Source: Thiohalobacter thiocyanaticus | GTDB taxonomy: Bacteria; Pseudomonadota; Gammaproteobacteria; Thiohalobacterales; Thiohalobacteraceae | Direction of reading: 5' to 3' | NCBI RefSeq assembly: GCF_002356355.1 | Contig: NZ_AP018052.1 | Coordinates: forward strand, 2,108,001 to 2,172,000 | Length of the DNA stretch: 64,000 nucleotides | Part shown: piece after piece, positions 46,195 to 63,981 of the stretch | How positions within the stretch are numbered: position 1 is the stretch's first letter | Layout of the letters: every line of letters starts with the position of its first letter | Notes under the pieces: generated by a model | Seen by the model: only the letters and a program-made list of their open reading frames with translations | Database searches by the model: none | Told to the model about the DNA's origin: nothing | Position numbers and translations under genes: made by a program

Positions 46195-46213
46195 AAGCAG
46201 GTGTCCAGGTCCC

Positions 46214-46294
46214 GTAGGTCGGATCAGCCCGTCAGGGCGTAATCCGACACCCGTAGGCAGCCCTGTCGGGTTACGCTGCGCTAACCCGACCTAC
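46214..46294. repeat. REP pair (covarying stem)
   Basis: The left arm is GTAGGTCGGATCAGCCCG...GGGCGTAATCCGAC: CGGG became CGGA and CCCG became TCCG together, preserving pairing. The right arm is standard. It lies between ftsB and ispD. Confidence 0.88.
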
Positions 46295-46298
46295 AGAG

Positions 46299-46592
46299 CT
46301 AATCATCCGTTTCTTTCCTGTCGGACTCGATGACCTGATAGAAGGTCTCGCCGTCGCGGATCATGCCCAGTTCACTGCGGGCACGCTCCTCGACCGCTTC
46401 AAGTCCCTGCTTGAGGTCCTGCACCTCGGCGTCCAGGGCGCGGTTGCGCTCGCGCAGTTCCTCGTTCTCGGCCCCCTGTTCCGCGACCGCGCCCTTGAGG
46501 TGCCAGACCTCGGCCAGGCTGCCCTCCCCCACCCACAGCTTGTACTGCAGGCCGAGGAAGATCAGGCCGAGGATCAGCAGCAACCAGCGCAT
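46299..46592 (-). CDS. ftsB: Cell division protein FtsB
   Basis: Divisome protein of about 97 residues that joins FtsL and FtsQ. A single N-terminal membrane helix (RWLLLILGLIFLGLQYKLWV) is followed by a leucine-zipper coiled coil (ENEELRERNRALDAEVQDLK) and the conserved tail RARSELGMIRDGETFYQVIE. I start at the ATG at 46592 (MRWLLL); a GTG at 46607, directly after the eno stop, would add five residues. The eno-ftsB-ispD order is conserved in gammaproteobacteria. Confidence 0.94.
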   Translation of the reverse strand: MRWLLLILGLIFLGLQYKLWVGEGSLAEVWHLKGAVAEQGAENEELRERNRALDAEVQDLKQGLEAVEERARSELGMIRDGETFYQVIESDRKETDD

Positions 46593-46607
46593 CAGCGCGG
46601 TGCCCAC

Positions 46608-47909
<1,302 letters not shown>

Positions 47910-47958
47910 CTAGTTACGATTTAAACTTAAAGTCGATTACCCGGCATGAATGGCGCCA

Positions 47959-47987
47959 ATTCTAGCGCACTCGGGAGGGTTTGTCGT
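47959..47987 (-). promoter_or_regulatory. Sigma-70 promoter candidate for eno
   Basis: Read leftward, ACGACA (four of six -35 positions) is separated by 17 bases from TAGAAT (five of six -10 positions). It stands just downstream of the REP pair that separates kdsA from eno, so eno may be expressed independently of kdsA. Confidence 0.4.
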
Positions 47988-48017
47988 GGCGGGTTCGGGT
48001 GTCCGCTGTGCCGGCAT

Positions 48018-48099
48018 GCAGGTCGGGTTAGCGTAGCGTAACCCGACAGGAACGCGGCAATAACGTCGGGTTACGCCCTGTCGGGCTAACCCGACCTAC
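48018..48099. repeat. REP pair
   Basis: The left arm has GCAGGTCGGGTTAGC (foot GTAG changed to GCAG) with a GCGTAGC loop; the right arm has the CCCTGTCGGG loop. It lies between kdsA and eno. Confidence 0.88.
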
Positions 48100-48109
48100 A
48101 AGGATGCAC

Positions 48110-48955
48110 CTACATCAACTCCGCCTCGGCAAACCCCCGCTCCTTCACCGCCGCGTCGATGACCTTCAGCGTGGCCAGCAGATTTTCCATGCTGCCCAGC
48201 GGCCAGGCATTGGGGCCGTCGGACAGGGCCTCGGCCGGATTGGGATGGGTCTCCATGAACAGACCGGAGACGCCGGCGGCCACGGCGGCGCGCGCCAGCA
48301 CCGGGACGAACTCGCGCTGGCCGCCGGAGCTGGTGCCCTGCCCGCCCGGCTGCTGCACCGAGTGGGTGGCGTCGAACACCACCGGGGCGCCGGTCGCGCG
48401 CATGATGGCAAGCCCGCGCATGTCCGAGATCAGGGTGTTGTAGCCGAAGGACACGCCGCGCTCGCACACCATGATCTGGTCGTTGCCGACCTCGCGCGCC
48501 TTGTCGACCACGTTCTGCATGTCCCAGGGGGCGAGGAACTGGCCTTTCTTGATATTCACCGGCCGGCCCTGGCGGGCGACATTCTGGATGAAGTTGGTCT
48601 GCCGGCAGAGGAAGGCCGGGGTCTGCAGCACATCGACCACGCTGGCGACCTCTTCCAGCGGCGTGTCCTCGTGCACGTCGGTCAGTACCGGCACGCCGAT
48701 TTCATCCTTCACCTGCTGCAGGATACGCAGGCCCTCCTCCAGGCCGGGGCCGCGGAAGCTTCGGGTCGAGGAGCGGTTGGCCTTGTCGAAGGAGGACTTG
48801 TAGATGAACGGGATGCCGAGCCGGTCGGTGATGGCCTTGAGCTCGCCGGCGGTGTCCAGCGCCAGCTGCTCGCTCTCGATCACGCAGGGACCGGCGATAA
48901 GAAAGAAGGGCCGGTCCAGACCGACCTCGAAGCCACAGAGTTGCATGTTTGCCAT
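48110..48955 (-). CDS. kdsA: 2-dehydro-3-deoxyphosphooctonate aldolase (KDO-8-P synthase)
   Basis: Makes KDO-8-phosphate from arabinose-5-phosphate and PEP for lipopolysaccharide; 281 residues. Family pattern: [40 protein letters not shown] followed by RGPGLEEGL, and [20 protein letters not shown]. An asparagine is visible in [11 protein letters not shown] where metal-dependent forms carry cysteine, suggesting the metal-independent type. It follows pyrG by 24 bases on the same strand. Confidence 0.96.
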   Translation of the reverse strand: MANMQLCGFEVGLDRPFFLIAGPCVIESEQLALDTAGELKAITDRLGIPFIYKSSFDKANRSSTRSFRGPGLEEGLRILQQVKDEIGVPVLTDVHEDTPLEEVASVVDVLQTPAFLCRQTNFIQNVARQGRPVNIKKGQFLAPWDMQNVVDKAREVGNDQIMVCERGVSFGYNTLISDMRGLAIMRATGAPVVFDATHSVQQPGGQGTSSGGQREFVPVLARAAVAAGVSGLFMETHPNPAEALSDGPNAWPLGSMENLLATLKVIDAAVKERGFAEAELM

Positions 48956-48979
48956 TGAAGGTTACCGTAATTGATGCGG

Positions 48980-50671
<1,692 letters not shown>

Positions 50672-50781
50672 TCAGCGGCCGGCGGGATGACGCGGGCGGC
50701 GCTACGGACGGGAGTCAACGATACCAGAACCCCCCCACCCGTACAACGCGACCCGCATCACAAACGGCTCCATTGCTGATC

Positions 50782-50861
50782 GTAGGTCGGGTTAGCGCAG
50801 CGTAACCCGACACGAAGCCGGCAAATGTCGGGTTACGCCCTCTCGGGCTAACCCGACCTAC
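50782..50861. repeat. REP pair flanked by 16-bp direct repeats
   Basis: A standard pair with GCGCAGC and CCTCTCGGG loops between tilS and pyrG. The perfect 16-mer CAAACGGCTCCATTGC occurs before it at 50761-50776 and after it at 50899-50914, where it is part of the tilS 3' end. Confidence 0.88.
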
Positions 50862-50889
50862 GGGTCGGGCGCAGAAAAGCGGGGCGGAA

Positions 50890-52224
50890 TCAGCCCGGCA
50901 AACGGCTCCATTGCAATACCAGGCCGGGCTGCTCGCCGCGCGCCTGCCAGCCCTCCGCGAGCCACAGGCCGGCCACGGCAACGAGTTCATCGTCACAGTA
51001 CACCAATGGCACGCGGTCGCGCTCCCAGGGGGGAATGCCGCGCTCCTGGAACAGGTGCTTGAGACTGTGGTGATGACCGCGACCGGCCGGGGCCAGGCGT
51101 TCGCCGCCGACGCGGAAACCGAGCTGCAGGCGACGGCCGGCGAGCGCCTCCCGGGCCAGCCCCTGCCCCGGCGTGGGCATGACCTCGAGCCGGCCTGCGG
51201 CGGCAGGGATATTCACGTCACCGCCGTCCCAGCCCTGTCGCTGGGCGGGCGGCACGGGCAGCGGCGGCATGGCATAGAGATCGTCCCGGTAACGGCGCAC
51301 CTCGCCCCCGGGCCAGTGCACCCGCGGCATGGTATCGGCGCGGGCCCCCAGCACGCTCTGCTCGATCTGTTCCAGCACCGCCTCGCTGGGCATGAGCAGG
51401 CCCAGGCCATGCAGCCAGTAGCGCAGCAGGTTGCGCCGACGCGGCGGGGTGTAATGCAGCAGGGCCGCGACCGACAGGGTGGCCGGTCCCCGGCCGCCGA
51501 CCTGCAGCAGATCGCTGATGGCCAGATCGACCTGCAGACTGGCGGCATCGGCCTGGTGGCGGGCCGCACGGGCCAGGGCACGTTTCACGCCCGGCCAGCG
51601 CGCCTGCAGCCGCGGCAGGATCTCGTGGCGCAGGAAGTTGCGGTCATAGTGCCGGTCGGCGTTGCTCGGATCCTCGATCCAGTCCAGATCCCGGTTCCGG
51701 GCCCACTCCAGCAGCTGGGCACGCGTGACCTCCAGCAGCGGCCGGCACAGCCAGCCCGGGCCGAACACGCTCACTGCGGGCATTCCCGCCAACCCCCTGG
51801 GTCCACTGCCGCGCAGCAGCTGCAGCAGCAGGGTCTCGGCCTGATCGTCCTCGTGATGGGCCGTGACCAGACAATGATCCGGTTGCAGCCACTCACGCAG
51901 CGCCCGATAGCGGGCCTCGCGCGCAGCGGCCTCGGGGCTCTCGCCCGGCCCGGGCCGGGCCTCGACCCGGTGCAGTTCAAAGGGGATGTCCAGCTCCTGG
52001 CACAGCGCCCGGCAGCGCTCACTCCAGTGCGCCGAGTCCGGCTGCAGCTGATGATCCACATGCACCGCACCCAGCGGCATCCCCAGCTGTTCGCGCTGAT
52101 CGGCCAGCCGGTGCAGCAGAACGACCGAATCCAGACCGCCGCTCAATGCCACCCAGCAGGCCTGCGCCTGGGGAATCCATTCCTTGATGTGACGGGCGAC
52201 CGGGGGGAGCGTCGAGGTGCTCAG
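50890..52224 (-). CDS. tilS: tRNA(Ile)-lysidine synthase
   Basis: Modifies C34 of the tRNA-Ile that reads AUA; about 444 residues. The PP-loop ATPase motif is CWVALSGGLDSVVLLHRLAD. HDQLQPDSAHWSER-type (here HVDHQLQPDSAHWSE), HHEDDQAETLLLQLLRGSG and DPSNADRHYDRNFLRHEILP are family stretches, followed by TilS substrate-binding and C-terminal domains. No ATG, GTG or TTG exists in frame between the accA stop and the PP-loop region. A CTG at 52224, ten bases after AAAAGG and six bases after the accA stop, is the best start. Confidence 0.9.
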   Translation of the reverse strand: MSTSTLPPVARHIKEWIPQAQACWVALSGGLDSVVLLHRLADQREQLGMPLGAVHVDHQLQPDSAHWSERCRALCQELDIPFELHRVEARPGPGESPEAAAREARYRALREWLQPDHCLVTAHHEDDQAETLLLQLLRGSGPRGLAGMPAVSVFGPGWLCRPLLEVTRAQLLEWARNRDLDWIEDPSNADRHYDRNFLRHEILPRLQARWPGVKRALARAARHQADAASLQVDLAISDLLQVGGRGPATLSVAALLHYTPPRRRNLLRYWLHGLGLLMPSEAVLEQIEQSVLGARADTMPRVHWPGGEVRRYRDDLYAMPPLPVPPAQRQGWDGGDVNIPAAAGRLEVMPTPGQGLAREALAGRRLQLGFRVGGERLAPAGRGHHHSLKHLFQERGIPPWERDRVPLVYCDDELVAVAGLWLAEGWQARGEQPGLVLQWSRLPG

Positions 52225-52229
52225 AAGGG

Positions 52230-53192
<963 letters not shown>

Positions 53193-53244
53193 GGGGGCGT
53201 AAGGATACTCGGCTGCGGGTAGGGCGGCAACCGCTGCCGATGTT

Positions 53245-53439
53245 CAACACAAAGGCGCGAAGGCGCAGAGAACGCAGAGTTTTCAATCATGTAGGATGGG
53301 CTGGGCAGAGTAGTAGGTCGGGTTAGCGCAGCGTAACCCGACACTCGGCAGGAGATCCTGTCGGGTTACGCCCGAATGGGCTAACCCGACCTACCTCTCA
53401 TACATCTTGCGTCCTCTGCGCCTTCGCGCCTCTGCGTTG
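53245..53439. repeat. Long inverted repeat with nested REP pair
   Basis: Outer arms of about 34 bases (AAAGGCGCGAAGGCGCAGAG at 53251-53270 and its complement in 53406-53439, about 30 of 34 matching) enclose a REP pair at 53313-53394. Related GCGCAGAGGCGC-type sequence occurs alone near 57027-57062. The whole spacer between dnaE and accA is made of these repeats. Confidence 0.7.
53313..53394. repeat. REP pair
   Basis: The left arm has a GCGCAGC loop and the right arm a CCCGAATGGG loop. It is the rightmost REP of the window; none was seen in the last 10.6 kb. It is preceded at 53291 by a fragment of the GTAGGATGGG family. Confidence 0.88.
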
Positions 53440-53452
53440 AAGATTTTCACTT

Positions 53453-56956
<3,504 letters not shown>

Positions 56957-57109
56957 GGGGGCAAAGTTTCCGGCACCGCGGCGGGGGATGCAAGGCTTGA
57001 CAGTTGGGCTCAGAGCCTGGGCGAGAACAACGCAGAGGGCACAGAGGCGCGGAGACGCAGAGTTTCATAAGGAAATACCTGAGGAAACTCTGATTAATTC
57101 GATGATTCT

Positions 57110-57196
57110 CGTCATTGCGAGCGTAGCGAAGCAATCTCACACTGCAGAATCAATCGGTTGGAGATCGCCGCGGCGCTACGCGCCTCGCAATGACGA
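57110..57196. repeat. Dispersed palindrome, GTCATTGCGAGC family (copy 2)
   Basis: It begins CGTCATTGCGAGCGTAGC and ends GCGCCTCGCAATGACGA, with the same internal ACTGCAGAATCAA spacer as the copy at 22444-22530. A truncated CGTCATTGCG follows at 57222. It lies in the 283-base spacer upstream of dnaE, which otherwise holds only a GCGCAGAGGCGC-type fragment (57027-57062) and no gene. Confidence 0.85.
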
Positions 57197-57239
57197 ATAA
57201 ATCAGAGGTTCCCTGATTAATCCGTCATTGCGTTCCGGT

Positions 57240-58441
57240 TCACTCGTGGCGCAGGGCGTCGATCGGATCCAGGCGGGCCGCGCGGCGGGCCGGGAAGTAA
57301 CCGAACATCACGCCGATGGCGGCGGAGAACACGAACGAAAGCAGGTTGATGGCCGGATCGAAGATATAGGGCACCGACATCAGGCCGGCGAGAAACACCG
57401 AGGCGCCCGCGGCCAGCAGAATACCGATCACACCGCCCAGGCTGGACAGCACCACCGCCTCGATCAGGAACTGCAGCAGCACGTCGCGCTCGAGCGCGCC
57501 GATGGCCAGGCGGATACCGATCTCGCGGGTACGCTCGGTGACCGACACCAGCATGATGTTCATGATGCCGATGCCGCCCACCAGCAGGCTCACCGCGGCC
57601 ACCGCACCGAGCAGCAGGGTCAGGACGCGGGTGGTGCCGGTCAGGGTCTCGGCGATCTGGCGTGTATCCATGACCCGGAAGTCGTCATCCTCGAACTCGC
57701 TGATGTTGCGCCGCTCGCGCAGCAGCGAAATCAGTTGGGCCTTGACCCGGTCGATCGAGGCGCCGGCGGCCACCGAGACCATGATCATGCGCACATCCGT
57801 ATTGCCGACCAGGCGCCGCTGCACCGTGCGCAGCGGCATGATCACGGTGTCGTCCTGATCCGAGCCCATCGCCGACTGGCCCTTGGCGCCGAGCAACCCG
57901 ATCACCTCGCAGGCGAACTGCCGGATGCGGATCTCCGCACCCACCGGATTCTGCTGCCCGAACAGATTCTCCCGCACTGTCTCGCCGATCACGCACACCG
58001 CCTTGCCGGCGCGCTCCTCGAGTTCGGTGAAACTGCGCCCGGCGACGATCTCCCAGTTGGCGGCGGTGAAATAGGCGTTGCTGCTGCCGGTGACCGAGGT
58101 GGACCAGTTGCTGGCCTGGAACACGGCCGTCACTGCACTGCTCACCACCGGCGCCACCGCCGCCGTGCCGCCGATCTGGTTGCGCACCGCCTCGACGTCG
58201 GCGAGTTTGAAATTGGGTGCGGCCTCCGCCGCCGGGCCGAAGCGCTGGCCGGGGCGCACCATGAGCAGGTTGCTGCCCATGCTGGCGATCTGGTCGGCCA
58301 CCGAGCGGGTGGCGCCGTTGCCCAGCGTCACCATGGTGATGACTGCGGCCACACCGATGACCACGCCGAGGATGGTCAGAAAGGAGCGCATCAGGTTGCG
58401 GCGGATGGCGCGCAGGGCCAGCATCAGGGTGTTCCACCACA

Positions 58442-58442
<1 letters not shown>
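57240..58442 (-). CDS. MacB-type ABC transporter permease
   Basis: Permease of 400 residues with the MacB/FtsX layout: an N-terminal membrane helix (RSFLTILGVVIGVAAVITMV), a large periplasmic domain with MacB_PCD features (GSNLLMVRPGQRF), and three C-terminal helices (TLLLGAVAAVSLLVGGIGIM then NIMLVSVTERTREIGIRLAI). E. coli MacB fuses ATPase and permease; here they are separate. Last gene of a leftward operon with its own adaptor and outer-membrane channel, overlapping the ATPase gene by one base. Probable export of a peptide, siderophore or drug. Confidence 0.92.
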
Positions 58443-59148
<706 letters not shown>

Positions 59149-59152
<4 letters not shown>

Positions 59153-60447
59153 CGGGTCACCGACATCTCGGTAATGACCTCCATGCCGGGCTCGAGGCCG
59201 CCGCCGAGGATCTCGGTGACGCGGCCGTTGGTCGCGCCGGTCTCGACCGTCAGCCTGACCGCCTGTCCATCGCGCAGTACCCACAGACCCTGGCCGCCCC
59301 CGCCGCTGCCCGCGGTCCGGGGCCGGGAACTGCTCTGGGCCGGCCGCCGCGGCATCAGCGATCCGATCACGCCGCGGCCGGAATCCTCCGCCGCCGTCGC
59401 TGCCGGCGGCGTGAAGCGCAGCGCGGCATTGGGGACCAGCAGGGCGTCCTCGCGCACCAGGGTCGTGATCTCGGCCGTGCCGGTCATGCCCGGGCGCAGA
59501 CTCAGATCCCGGTTGTCCACCTTGAGCACGGCCGGATAGGAGATCACGCCATCGCTGTCGGTGGCGTTGTAGCCGACACGGATGATCTCGGCCTCGAAGC
59601 GCCGTCCCGGCCAGGCATCGACGCTGAAGCCGGCCGGCTGCCCGGGCTGCACCTGGCCGACATCGGCCTCGTCCACGTCCACCCGCAGTTCCATCTGGGT
59701 CAGATCCTCGGCCAGCAGAAACAGGGTCACCGCCTGCAGCGAGGCGGCCACCGTCTGGCCCGGGTCGACCGCGCGCTCCAGCACCACGCCGTCGATGGGC
59801 GAACGGATGCGGGCCTTGTACAGGTTGGTCTCGTCGCTGCGCAGCGCGGCCCGCGCCTGGGCGACCCCGGCCTGCGCGCTGGCCACATCGGCTTCGGCCC
59901 GTGCCAGTTCGGCCTCGGCGGTCTCCATCTCGGCATGCGAGGGCACCTTGCCGCCGGACAGGCGTGAGACCTCGCGAAACCGCGCCAGCCGCGCCCGCAC
60001 CTCGGTGACCGTGGCCTCGGCCTGTTCCAGGGCCGCTTCGGCCGCGGCCACCGTCGCGCGCGAGCGGGCCACCGCATCCTCGAACTTGGACAGGTCGAGT
60101 TCGGCCAGTATCTGGCCCTCGGTCACGCGGTCATCGTCGTCGACGAACACCGACTCGACCGTGCCGGACATCTCGCTGCCGACCTCCACCTGGTTGGTCG
60201 GCTCCAGCCGGCCGGTGGCCGATACCGTCACCACCAGCGTGCCGCGCTCCACGGTCTCGGTGCGGTACTGCGGCTTGCCGGCATCGCCATTGCCGCCGAA
60301 CATGAAGTAGGCGGCCAGTAGCAGCAGAATCAGGCCGGCGATCAACGGCAGGCGCCAGCGGCGCAGCCGGCCGCCGCTGCCCTGCCGGGTCAGGATGGCT
60401 TCGAGGTCGGCGGCCGGACCGCCGTCGGGTCGGGAAGTATCGTTCAT
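59149..60447 (-). CDS. MacA-like periplasmic adaptor (RND/HlyD family)
   Basis: Membrane-fusion protein of 432 residues. An N-terminal anchor (LPLIAGLILLLLAAYFMFGG) is followed by the lipoyl half ERGTLVVTVSATGRLEPTNQ and VGSEMSGTVESVFVDDDDRV. A long alpha-hairpin (about 120-215, rich in Ala-Glu) comes next, then the second half RIRSPIDGVVLERAVDPGQT and beta-barrel. It bridges the inner-membrane transporter to the outer-membrane channel encoded just upstream. Starts and ends overlap neighbours by ATGA. Confidence 0.92.
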
Positions 60448-61913
60448 GGATCGATCCTGGTATGTGCTGTGTCCGGCGCCGCAACGGATGCGGATGCGGG
60501 CGCCCAGCCGCCGCCGAGGGCCTTGTAGAGCCGGATCTGGGCCGCCGCCAGCTCCCCGGTACTGCTGGCGAGCTGGTCCTCCAGGCTGAGCAGGCTGCGC
60601 TGGCTGTCGAGCACGGAGAGGAAATCGGCCAGCCCGGCGGCATAGCGCTGTTCGGCGATCGTATGGGCCTCCCGCGCCGCCGCCACGGCCCGGGCCAGGC
60701 GCTCCCGGCGTTCGGCGGTTGCGGCCACGTCGACCAGGGCGTTCTCCACCTCCTCGAGCGCGGCCAGTACCGCCGCCTCGTAGCCCAGCCGCGCCTGCTC
60801 GAGCAGCGCGTCCTGGATCCCGATGTTGGCGCGGATGCGGCCGGACTGGAAGATCGGCGCAGTGACGGCACCCAGCAGCGAACGGGCATCCGCGCCATTG
60901 TTGTTCAGACCGGACAGGCTCAACGCCTCCAGTCCGATGGAGCCGGACAGCCGGAAACCGGGATAACGCGCCGCCTCGGCCTGGCCCAGGCGGGCGGTCT
61001 GTGCCGCCAGCCGCCGTTCGGCGGCACGCACGTCCGGGCGTCGCCGCAGCACGTCGGCGGGAATGCCGACGGCGGCCGCGCGCCCGGCCAGGGGCACGGC
61101 GGCCGTCGCGGCAAGCCGTTCGCGCAGTGCGCCCGGATTCCGGCCCAGCAGTACCGCCAGCCGGTGTCGGGCCGCGCTCACCGCGCTGCGCAGCGCCGGC
61201 AGCGCGGCCTGCGCGCTCTCCAGATCGGTGCGCGCCTGGGCGACATCCAGTTCCGGCACCAGTCCCGCCTGCCAGCGCCAGCGGGTCAGGTCATGGGTTT
61301 CGCGGCGGGCGGCGACACTGGCCTCGGCCACGGCCAGGCGCCGCTGGGCCGTGCGCAGATCGGTGTAGTTCAGTACCACCTCGGCGGCCAGCGAGACCCG
61401 GGTGTCGCGCAGTGTCTCGAGGCTGGCGTCGAGTTCGGCGGCGGCGGCCTCGCGGCCGCGGCGCAGGCCGCCGAAGATGTCCGGCTCCCAGGCGGCGTCG
61501 AAGCCGGCGCTGTACAGATCGCGCGTGGCGCCGGTCCCGAGCGTTTCGCTCGACGTACTGCGGGCCGCCGAGGCCGCGGCGTCCAGTGCAGGCCCGAGCT
61601 GGGCGCCGGCCAGGGCGCGCCGCGCCCGCGCCTCGCGCAGCTGGGCCCGGGCGGTGGCCAGCTCGCGGTTGGCGGCCAGGGCCTCGTCCACCAGCGCGTT
61701 CAGCAGCGGATCCTCGAACTGGCGCCACCATTCGGCCAGCACGGCGGCATCCGGGGCGCGGGTATCGGTTGCCGTCCCCCAGTGCGCGGGCACCCCGGGT
61801 TGCGGTGCCTGGTAGTCCGGACCGACCGCGGCACAGGCGGACAACAGCGAGGCAATCACCGTGCAGAGCACGGCATGCGGCGGCAACAACAACGAATATC
61901 CGTGCGGCTTCAT
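60444..61913 (-). CDS. Outer-membrane efflux channel lipoprotein (NodT/TolC family)
   Basis: Outer-membrane factor of 489 residues. The signal ends VIASLLSAC, a lipobox, followed by AAVGPDYQAP, the classic NodT-family start. Two OEP repeats form the TolC barrel: the first includes WWRQFEDPLLNALVDEALAA, the second RRRPDVRAAERRLAAQTARL and later SLLGAVTAPIFQSGRI. First gene of the efflux operon. The ATG at 61913 fits the signal peptide; an in-frame upstream ATG would add a peptide made largely of Met-Asp repeats. Confidence 0.93.
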   Translation of the reverse strand: MKPHGYSLLLPPHAVLCTVIASLLSACAAVGPDYQAPQPGVPAHWGTATDTRAPDAAVLAEWWRQFEDPLLNALVDEALAANRELATARAQLREARARRALAGAQLGPALDAAASAARSTSSETLGTGATRDLYSAGFDAAWEPDIFGGLRRGREAAAAELDASLETLRDTRVSLAAEVVLNYTDLRTAQRRLAVAEASVAARRETHDLTRWRWQAGLVPELDVAQARTDLESAQAALPALRSAVSAARHRLAVLLGRNPGALRERLAATAAVPLAGRAAAVGIPADVLRRRPDVRAAERRLAAQTARLGQAEAARYPGFRLSGSIGLEALSLSGLNNNGADARSLLGAVTAPIFQSGRIRANIGIQDALLEQARLGYEAAVLAALEEVENALVDVAATAERRERLARAVAAAREAHTIAEQRYAAGLADFLSVLDSQRSLLSLEDQLASSTGELAAAQIRLYKALGGGWAPASASVAAPDTAHTRIDP

Positions 61914-61934
61914 ATCCTCTGTCCCGGCACGGCC

Positions 61935-61956
61935 CATGTCCATGTCCATGTCCATG
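61935..61956. repeat. Hexanucleotide tandem repeat
   Basis: (CATGTC)x3 plus CATG lies 22-43 bases upstream of the efflux channel start. The unit is a multiple of three, so copy change would not shift a frame, but it might alter leader spacing. Confidence 0.6.
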
Positions 61957-62000
61957 AGCCACAAGTAACACGTATCCTAGCCTGTATTCGCCCGGGGGAT

Positions 62001-62014
62001 CTGACCCACATCAA
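62001..62014. promoter_or_regulatory. Weak FNR/ANR-like box
   Basis: CTGAC-CCAC-ATCAA matches the FNR-type dyad with two mismatches. It lies 88 bases upstream of the efflux operon start in a 267-base spacer that has no other feature I could identify. Confidence 0.2.
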
Positions 62015-62180
62015 GCTCAGGGCGGGGATCCGGCGGTGCCGGCGGATACTGCACGCTCACGGTGAAGGGTGTGCAATCGCGGGCTGGAACAAGCACACCC
62101 CATCCGACATATACGGACAGTTGCCGGAAACGGGCCTGCAGCCGATCCGGCCTGTGAGACCGCTTTTCCCCGGCTCTAGC

Positions 62181-62798
62181 CTATCGGCCCCGTCCCTGTT
62201 CAATCAGGCGCCGCACCGGCGCATAGGAACGGCGATGGATGGGCGTCACCCCCAGGCGCTCCAGCGCGGCCAGATGGGCCTGGCAGGGATAGCCCTTGTG
62301 GCTGGCCAGACCGTAGCCGGGATACTGCGCATCCAGAGCGATCATCTCCGCGTCGCGCGCCACCTTGGCCAGGATGGAGGCGGCGCTGATGGCCTCGACC
62401 CGGCTGTCGCCCTTGATGACGGCCTGCGATGCGCAGGGCAGTTCGGGACAGCGGTTGCCGTCGATCAGGGCCAGTTCCGGCGCCACCCCCAGGGCGGCGA
62501 CCGCGCGCTGCATGGCCAACAGACTGGCCTGGAGGATGTTGATGCGGTCGATCTCCTCGACCTCGGCCCGGCCCAGGGCCCAGGCCAGGGCCTGTTCCCG
62601 GATCTGAGCGGCCAGCACGCCGCGCCGCTTCTCGCTCAGGGTCTTGGAATCGGCCAGGCCCGACAGCGGCCGGGCCGGGTCCAGGATGACCGCGGCGGCC
62701 ACCACCGGTCCGGCCAGGGGGCCGCGCCCGGCCTCGTCCACGCCGGCAACGCAACCGGTGGCATCGACAATGAAATCCAGTTCCGCCTGCTCAGGCAT
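62181..62798 (-). CDS. rnhB: Ribonuclease HII
   Basis: Removes ribonucleotides from DNA; 205 residues. The N-terminal motif [20 protein letters not shown] carries the first two acidic residues. [11 protein letters not shown], the region [15 protein letters not shown] and the helix [20 protein letters not shown] complete the active site and signature. The ATG at 62798 overlaps the lpxB stop by eight bases. dnaE normally follows directly, but the efflux operon intervenes. Confidence 0.96.
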   Translation of the reverse strand: MPEQAELDFIVDATGCVAGVDEAGRGPLAGPVVAAAVILDPARPLSGLADSKTLSEKRRGVLAAQIREQALAWALGRAEVEEIDRINILQASLLAMQRAVAALGVAPELALIDGNRCPELPCASQAVIKGDSRVEAISAASILAKVARDAEMIALDAQYPGYGLASHKGYPCQAHLAALERLGVTPIHRRSYAPVRRLIEQGRGR

Positions 62799-63981
62799 GG
62801 CCGGCCACCTCCAGCACCGCGGCCGCGGCGGCCTGGTCGGCATTGTGCTGCAACTCGGTGTGCAGTTCCCGGAAGCGTCGGGTCAGCAGGCTGCGACGGG
62901 CCGGATTGTGCAGCTGGTTGAGCAGCGCCTGGCCCAGATTGACCGGCGTGACCTCGTCCTGGATGTACTCGGGCACCAGGGCCTCGCCGGCCAGCAGGTT
63001 GGGCAGACTGTAGTGCGGCACCCTGACCAGCCGTTTCATCATCCAGTGGGTGGCCGGCGCCAGCCGGTAGGCCACTACCATGGGGCGCTTGAGCAGCATG
63101 GCCTCCAGCGCCGCGGTGCCCGAGGCCAGCAGCACCGCATCGGCGGCGGTCATGGCGGTGCGGGCGCGGCCGTCGAGCAGGGTCAGCGGCAGGTCCGCCG
63201 CACTGCGGGCAAGGATGGACTCGAACAGCTCCCGGGTCCGGGGACTGGCGCAGGGCACGATGAAATGCAGTCCGCGGTCGCGTTCCAGGCACCACTGCAG
63301 GGTCTCGATGAAGGGTTGCGCCAACCGCTGTACCTCGCCCAGCCGGCTGCCGGGGAGCACCGCCACCAGCGGACCGCGCTCGGGCAGTCCCAGCTGCTGC
63401 CGGGCGGCAGTCGCATCCGGCAGCAGCGGGATGCGCTCGGCCAGGGGATGGCCCACGAAGGTCACCGGCACGGCATGGCGGCGGTAGAATTCGGCCTCGA
63501 AGGGGAACAGGGTCAGCATCCGGTCCAGGCTACGCACGATGCGCTTGATGCGGTAGCCGCGCCAGGCCCACACCGACGGGCTGACATAGTGCAGTGTGCG
63601 GATGCCCTGCCGGTGCAGGCGGCGCTCCAGGCCCAGGTTGAAATCCGGGGCGTCGATGCCGACGAATACATCGGGCGGTTCGGCCAGCAGCTGCCGGGCC
63701 AGCCGGCGGCGCAGCCGCAACAACCCGGGCAGATGCCGCAGCACCTCCACCAGCCCCATCACCGACAGGGCCTCCATGGGATAGAGACTGCGGCAGCCCG
63801 CCGCCTGCATTTCCGGGCCGCCGATGCCCTCCACCATCAGTTCCCGCCTGCCGGCCAGCTGTTCGCGCAGGGCGTGGATCAGGCCGGCGCCGAGCTGGTC
63901 GCCCGAGGCCTCGCCCGCCACCATGGCGATGCGCAGCGGCGGAAGAGGTCTGGTCCGGCCGGTGTCGGTGGTTTCATCCAT
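62791..63981 (-). CDS. lpxB: Lipid-A-disaccharide synthase
   Basis: Glycosyltransferase joining two acylated glucosamines in lipid A synthesis; 396 residues. The N terminus [20 protein letters not shown] is diagnostic. [40 protein letters not shown] and [16 protein letters not shown] are the conserved GT19 stretches. The gene is complete, starting 19 bases before the window edge; lpxA would be expected beyond. Confidence 0.96.
   Translation of the reverse strand: MDETTDTGRTRPLPPLRIAMVAGEASGDQLGAGLIHALREQLAGRRELMVEGIGGPEMQAAGCRSLYPMEALSVMGLVEVLRHLPGLLRLRRRLARQLLAEPPDVFVGIDAPDFNLGLERRLHRQGIRTLHYVSPSVWAWRGYRIKRIVRSLDRMLTLFPFEAEFYRRHAVPVTFVGHPLAERIPLLPDATAARQQLGLPERGPLVAVLPGSRLGEVQRLAQPFIETLQWCLERDRGLHFIVPCASPRTRELFESILARSAADLPLTLLDGRARTAMTAADAVLLASGTAALEAMLLKRPMVVAYRLAPATHWMMKRLVRVPHYSLPNLLAGEALVPEYIQDEVTPVNLGQALLNQLHNPARRSLLTRRFRELHTELQHNADQAAAAAVLEVAGHA

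Noticed and set aside
61935-61956. Phase-variable repeat controlling the efflux channel
   Set aside because: The unit is six bases, so copy changes keep the frame, and it lies upstream of the start that fits the signal peptide.
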